DNA from: DAOUTY01 sp964453665
Lineage (GTDB): Bacteria > Chloroflexota > Dehalococcoidia > SZUA-161
NCBI GenBank assembly: GCA_964453665.1
Contig: CAYVQT010000027.1
Span: forward strand, 1 to 43,209
Direction of reading: 5' to 3'
Length of the DNA: 43,209 bases
Both the position numbers and the translations under genes were made by a program. The notes beneath the pieces are model-generated. The model ran no database searches. It saw nothing but the letters and a program-made list of their open reading frames with translations, and was not told where the DNA came from. This document shows positions 41,498 to 43,209 of the stretch, in pieces (within the stretch, counting starts at the first letter, position 1; each line of letters begins with the position of its first letter).

Positions 41498-41513
41498 TTG
41501 CAATAAGTTGCAA
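41498..41513 (-). promoter_or_regulatory. Inverted repeat TTGCAA-N4-TTGCAA at the importer promoter
   Basis: TTGCAA-taag-TTGCAA sits just downstream of the predicted -10 box, across the likely start of transcription. A third related half-site (GTTGCAC on the minus strand) lies near 41482. Placement suits a repressor, perhaps metal-responsive. Confidence 0.45.
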
Positions 41514-41517
41514 CACC

Positions 41518-41546
41518 ATCCTAACTGATGCGACAGCCGAAGTCAA
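41518..41546 (-). promoter_or_regulatory. Promoter of the FmdE/ABC importer operon
   Basis: On the minus strand: TTGACT (41541-41546), a 17-bp spacer and TAGGAT (41518-41523). It is about 77 bp before the FmdE start codon. Confidence 0.5.
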
Positions 41547-41592
41547 GTCGCTGGCTTAGTGCGATAGCGTAACACATTGTGTGTAAAAAGAA

Positions 41593-41740
41593 GGGGTGTA
41601 TCCTTTCAAGGTAGTAAAACAAAAACCTTGAAAGGAGGATACACCCCATGGTACAGGTCCGAAACCCAGCCAAGCTTAAAGTGGAGTATTTATGGCGGGA
41701 GGTCAAGCTGCAGGCTTGCACATTTTTAGCGCTTTGTTGA
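41593..41740 (+). mobile_element. Insertion-sequence remnant: hairpin plus start of a transposase-like gene
   Basis: A long hairpin (arms 41593-41612 and 41625-41647; 20 bp paired with a 3-nt bulge, 12-nt loop) is followed by ATG at 41648 and a 30-codon frame ending at 41740. The right arm contains the ribosome site AAAGGAGG, so the hairpin would block translation when transcription comes from outside, as in several IS transposase genes. The preceding GTGTGTAAAAAG resembles IS256-family ends. The gene is cut off, so only a 5' remnant remains. Confidence 0.45.
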
Positions 41741-41885
41741 GATTCGGTAACAATCGCCCAAAGTGTTTAATACCTGAACCCAATCTCAAGTTGGACGCAT
41801 GGCAGGTCTCTGTAGTAAGATAGCGCCCAAAGCCTCGGTGTAACTCCGTGACAGGGCAGGCTAAAAGAACAAAACAGAGGAAAAC

Positions 41886-42431
41886 ATGAGATTGGTTGGT
41901 ATTTGCGGTTCTCCTAGAAAAGGCAACACGGAGTGGATGCTCAGAAAGCTACTGGAAGGGATTGCCAGGGACGGGGCAGAGACAGAGTTAGTCTTGCTCA
42001 GAGAGAAGGAGATCAAAGCGTGTGATGGCTGCCTGAGCTGCGAGGCGGGAGGCAGGGAAAGAAAGGGCATTTGCAGGATTGAGGATGACATGCAGCAGAT
42101 TTACTCCAAGCTGATTGAAGCCGATGCTCTGGCTATTGGCACTCCAGTCTACTTTGAAATGCTGTCCGGTCTGCTTAAGAACTTCATGGACAGAACATGC
42201 CCCATCTGGCCTAGACTTGAACTGAAGCCGATTGTGGGCGTGGCCGTGGCAGAAGAAAATATCGGAAAAGCAGTCGAGAACTTAAGGACATACTCGTCTG
42301 TCTGCGGTATGCGATGGGTGGGGCATGTTACTGCGTTAGCAAAAACTCCAAAGCAGGTATCGAAGGACAGAAATATTGAGAGGCGGCTTGAACGGCTGGG
42401 GCGTGAGCTTATTGGTGTGTGTAAGACCTAA
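41886..42431 (+). CDS. Iron-sulfur flavoprotein-like NADPH-dependent FMN reductase
   Basis: A 181-residue flavodoxin-fold protein. FMN phosphate loop GSPRKGNTEWML (residues 8-19), then ACDGCLSCEAGGRERKGIC (C46, C49, C52, C63), the Isf-type cysteine motif, and ALAIGTPVYFEMLSGLLKNF followed by MDR. The cysteines could hold a [4Fe-4S] cluster as in archaeal and clostridial Isf, which pass electrons from ferredoxin to oxidants such as O2 or peroxide; the spacing here differs from classical compact forms. AGAGGA precedes ATG. It stands alone between an IS remnant and a broken CoA-transferase. Confidence 0.85.
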   Translation: MRLVGICGSPRKGNTEWMLRKLLEGIARDGAETELVLLREKEIKACDGCLSCEAGGRERKGICRIEDDMQQIYSKLIEADALAIGTPVYFEMLSGLLKNFMDRTCPIWPRLELKPIVGVAVAEENIGKAVENLRTYSSVCGMRWVGHVTALAKTPKQVSKDRNIERRLERLGRELIGVCKT

Positions 42432-42727
42432 CGTTGTACTATTGCTCATAATGTTTTGCCGGGATAAATATCATGTGTGGAGCAGTAAAACAAGCTAGAG
42501 GCTGAAACCAGACTGTAAGGTTCTGATACCGTTCAGTATGACATGCCAAGCGGCCTGCGTTTTGCGAACGAAATGTTTAGCACTTGATGATACAGGTCAC
42601 CAGCTTCAGAAAGTTAAAAGTCTTCAGGGATTTTTTAGAAATCAGGATGTTAATTCACTAGGTCTGCCGACACCCTGGTTTTATCATATTTTCGGTAAGA
42701 AATGGCAACAGTTATCTTACAAGCTAA
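42432..42727 (+). other. Gene-free spacer
   Basis: About 300 bp without a supported gene. A 74-codon plus-strand frame at 42538-42762 has no ribosome site and overlaps the CoA-transferase remnant. Confidence 0.35.
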
Positions 42728-43209
42728 TCAGCCTACCGCACCCAACTTATATAGCTCGCTAATCGCTTCCGAACCAAAATCCAGTTCCTTCAATATTTCA
42801 TCCGTATGAGCGCCCACCTTAGCACACAATGTTCGTATCCCTTCCGGGGTCTCCAATAATTGAATAGGTATTCCCGTCTGTCTTACCTTTCCGTGTACCG
42901 GATGGTCAAATTCGGCCAGCATTTTATCGTGCAGGACTTGGGTATCCTTAAGTACTTCATCCACATTGTTGACCGGTGCAATTGCGGTGTTTGACTCTTT
43001 CAGCATTTCGAACCAATCGTCACATGTCCTATTCTTAAAGACCCCCGCTAGTTCAGCGATAACAGCGTCGCGGCGCTCACGGGAGGATTGTGCTCGTTAA
43101 TCAGGTCTTCCCTAGTATTATCTGTGTAATGGCTATTGCATCTTGCCTTACCCTAAGAGATCGCTGAAAAAGACGACTTTTAAGAATTTACCCTTATCAG
43201 GCGATAAAC
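42728..43209 (-). pseudogene. C-terminal remnant of a CaiB/BaiF family III CoA-transferase with frameshifts
   Basis: The intact 3' part reads DAVIAELAGVFKNRTCDDWFEMLKES..., then IAPVNNVDEVLKDTQVLHDKM, HPVHGKVRQTGIPIQL and GAHTDEILKEL, the conserved C-terminal domain of CoA-transferases such as formyl-CoA transferase. Upstream, similarity continues only by changing frame: a stop at 43097-43099 is bridged by a segment in another frame (NTREDLINEHNP), and another shift and stop occur near 43155 before KFLKVVFFSDLLG. At least two frameshifts point to a decayed gene. The 5' part is beyond the window edge; sequencing error is the alternative. Confidence 0.7.

Noticed and set aside
42538..42762. Plus-strand frame of 74 codons
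   Set aside because: No ribosome site, overlaps the CoA-transferase remnant and shows no family features.
1..43209. CRISPR array
   Set aside because: No series of regularly spaced identical repeats was seen; the only tandem repeats are protein-coding or single pairs.

Overview
The window looks like a chromosomal segment from a strictly anaerobic bacterium with GC content near one half. Gene content fits an uncultured Chloroflexota, class Dehalococcoidia: oxygen-sensitive 2-hydroxyacyl-CoA dehydratase/benzoyl-CoA reductase enzymes, NrpR-type nitrogen regulators, soluble NuoEFG-type electron modules, radical SAM chemistry and lipoproteins with Thr-Pro linkers. This placement is inferred from gene content only; no rRNA or marker gene was seen.

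Layout. 1-1.1 kb: a truncated gene end, a gamma-glutamylcyclotransferase-like protein and a small EthD-like protein. 1.2-8.6 kb: a promoter (TTGAAA, 17 bp, TATAAT) followed by eight same-strand genes. These are two dehydratase/reductase subunits, two BadF/HgdC-type ATPase activators (one fused to a ferredoxin domain), PlsX, an acyl carrier protein, a SPASM radical SAM enzyme and a flavin-type split-barrel protein. 8.6-14.5 kb: cell-surface and small hypothetical proteins, including a lipoprotein with six tandem repeats of about 84 residues. 14.9-16 kb: ribD. 16.1-28.4 kb: a nitrogen/redox region with three NrpR-like regulators, an orphan HisF, an L-2-hydroxyglutarate oxidase-like enzyme, NuoE, NuoF and a HoxU/NuoG-like protein, and two divergent glutamate-synthase-like flavoproteins.

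28.9-34.1 kb: an integrative element in the 3' end of a tRNA-Lys(TTT) gene. It carries integrase, excisionase, a HUH rolling-circle Rep, a LuxR-type regulator, a lipoprotein and zinc-ribbon proteins. It sits beside the remains of an older integrase with its own copy of the tRNA 3' end, so the site was used at least twice. 34.8-41.5 kb, minus strand: a dipeptide/nickel-type ABC importer operon beginning with FmdE and including a TrmO/TsaA-like protein and a fused double ATPase. 41.6-43.2 kb: an insertion-sequence remnant, an iron-sulfur-flavoprotein-like reductase and a frameshifted CoA-transferase remnant at the right edge.

How the genes may work together. The first operon looks like a complete ATP-driven low-potential reductase or dehydratase with its own electron donor, coupled to acyl-ACP functions. 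The second links 2-oxoglutarate sensing (NrpR), 2-hydroxyglutarate oxidation, an NADH-oxidising iron-sulfur module and a glutamate-synthase-like flavoprotein that lacks the usual 3Fe-4S cysteine motif. The two neighbouring NrpR promoters each carry GGCA-N6-TTCC just after the -10 box, one base away from the methanogen NrpR operator GGAA-N6-TTCC. These two operons are the best candidates for undescribed systems.
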